A stretch of 64,000 nt of DNA, from contig PKXA01000069.1 of the NCBI GenBank assembly GCA_003133325.1, forward strand, positions 25,885-89,884, written 5' to 3'. The notes beneath the pieces are model-generated. The model was not told the DNA's origin. It made no database searches and saw only the letters and a program-made list of their open reading frames with translations. Shown in pieces: positions 63,353 through 64,000 of this stretch (its first letter is position 1; every line of letters starts with the position of its first letter). This DNA is from Acidimicrobiaceae bacterium (GTDB lineage: Bacteria; Actinomycetota; Acidimicrobiia; Acidimicrobiales; RAAP-2). The position numbers were made by a program, and so were the translations under genes.

Positions 63353-63362
63353 TTGGGGCGTG

Positions 63363-64000
63363 ATGACCAGCGTGGGTGCCTCGGGTTCCTCAAACCCGGT
63401 CGGCGAGGAACAGGTGCGCGGCGCTCTGCGCGGCGTGGTCGACCCCGAACTGGGGGCCGATATCGTCGAACTGGGCATGGTGACCGCCATCCGTCTCCCC
63501 GGGGCCGGCGTGGTGGAGGTCGAGGTGGCCCTGACCATCGCCGGGTGCCCCCTCCGGAACCAGATCCGGAGCGACGTGGAGACCCACGTGGGCGCGTTGC
63601 CCGGGGTCGAGTCGGTGACGGTGACCACTGGGGTCATGGACGCCGAACAACGCAAAGCGGTGATGGCCCGGGCCCGACTTGTGGCCCGGAACCCGGCCCC
63701 CGCCACCGACATCCCCGATACCGCCCGGGTCATCGCCATCGCCTCGGGAAAAGGGGGCGTGGGAAAGAGCTCGGTCACCGTCAACCTGGCGGTTGCCCTG
63801 GCCCGGCGGGGTCTCACCATCGGAGTGCTCGACGCCGATATCTGGGGATTCTCCATACCCCGGCTCCTCGGCATGCAGGGTGACGTCGAGTCCCGGGAAA
63901 AGAAGATGGTCCCACTCGAGCGACGGATCGGCGACGGACTGCTGCGGGTCCTGTCCATGGGCTTCCTGGCCGACGAGGACAGCGCCATCATGTGGCGGGG
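63363..64000 (+). CDS. mrp: Mrp/ApbC-family P-loop ATPase, 3' end cut by window edge
   Basis: At least 212 residues from the ATG at 63363 (GTG 63360 is an alternative). The N-terminal DUF59 domain (residues 15-95: VRGALRGVVDPELGADIVEL, TIAGCPLRNQIRSDVE) is followed by the deviant Walker A AIASGKGGVGKSSVTVNL and VLDADIWGFSIPRLLG. Mrp/ApbC proteins carry Fe-S clusters to target proteins. Divergent from the IscA-family gene. Confidence 0.93.
   Translation, partial: MTSVGASGSSNPVGEEQVRGALRGVVDPELGADIVELGMVTAIRLPGAGVVEVEVALTIAGCPLRNQIRSDVETHVGALPGVESVTVTTGVMDAEQRKAVMARARLVARNPAPATDIPDTARVIAIASGKGGVGKSSVTVNLAVALARRGLTIGVLDADIWGFSIPRLLGMQGDVESREKKMVPLERRIGDGLLRVLSMGFLADEDSAIMWR

Overview
The window is a 64 kb piece of a GC-rich chromosome of the actinobacterial type. 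Supporting signs are the GC3-rich codon use, an RpoD-type sigma factor, a TopA with a lysine-repeat tail, a CeoB/CeoC-like TrkA pair, a GSII plus GSI glutamine synthetase pair beside a GlnR-like regulator, and a K+-independent H+-pyrophosphatase. I suspect class Acidimicrobiia, but that is inference from gene content, not a phylogeny.

Left third (1-20 kb): a partial GH15 gene, then an accessory zone rich in redox and nitric-oxide-linked families. It holds two COG2345/SufR-like HTH regulators with C-terminal cysteines, a DoxX-like protein, a rhodocoxin-reductase-like flavoprotein, metE, DUF488, DUF59 and DUF2249 proteins, an NnrS/heme-copper-oxidase-like membrane protein, a hemerythrin fused to two DUF2249 domains, a DsbA-like protein, a DUF3565-DUF1971 fusion, a nitronate-monooxygenase-like enzyme, AlkA, a second hemerythrin-like protein and a 3Fe-4S ferredoxin. 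Five promoter regions here share an operator, TTCT(A/G)-N8-(T/C)AGA(A/G/T). One lies in front of the regulator gene at 13151-13819, which suggests an autoregulated Fe-S or NO-responsive regulon. The same zone is decaying: broken pieces of an HTH gene, a PNPOx gene, metE, an FNR-type reductase (two broken copies), NDH-2 and Rrf2.

Middle (20-40 kb): a nitrate-respiration and molybdenum block. narGHJI is followed by a TDT/SLAC1-type channel gene in place of narK. Next come moaC, a DUF6457 gene, mog, the mobA-moaE-moeA-moaA-moaD operon, and a modABC operon led by an excisionase-HTH/TOBE regulator. A cytochrome P450 gene flanked by two degraded IS1380-family transposase remnants separates the moa and mod operons. 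A lone tyrosine integrase sits next to tRNA-Thr(CGT).

Right third (40-64 kb): conserved chromosomal genes. They are holB-tmk-topA, hppA, a KimA-like APC transporter (fused to an OB-fold) divergent from two trkA genes, a HAD-IB hydrolase, rpoD, a ferritin-like protein, nadE, glnII-glnA, a GlnR-like regulator that seems to lack a canonical start codon, an alkyltransferase-like protein, amtB, ridA, an IscA-family gene and a partial mrp/apbC gene at the right edge.

Together the left and middle parts look like a nitrate-reducing module. NarGHI makes nitrite, the moa/moe/mob and mod genes supply molybdenum cofactor, and the hemerythrin/DUF2249/NnrS-like set probably handles the resulting NO or redox stress.
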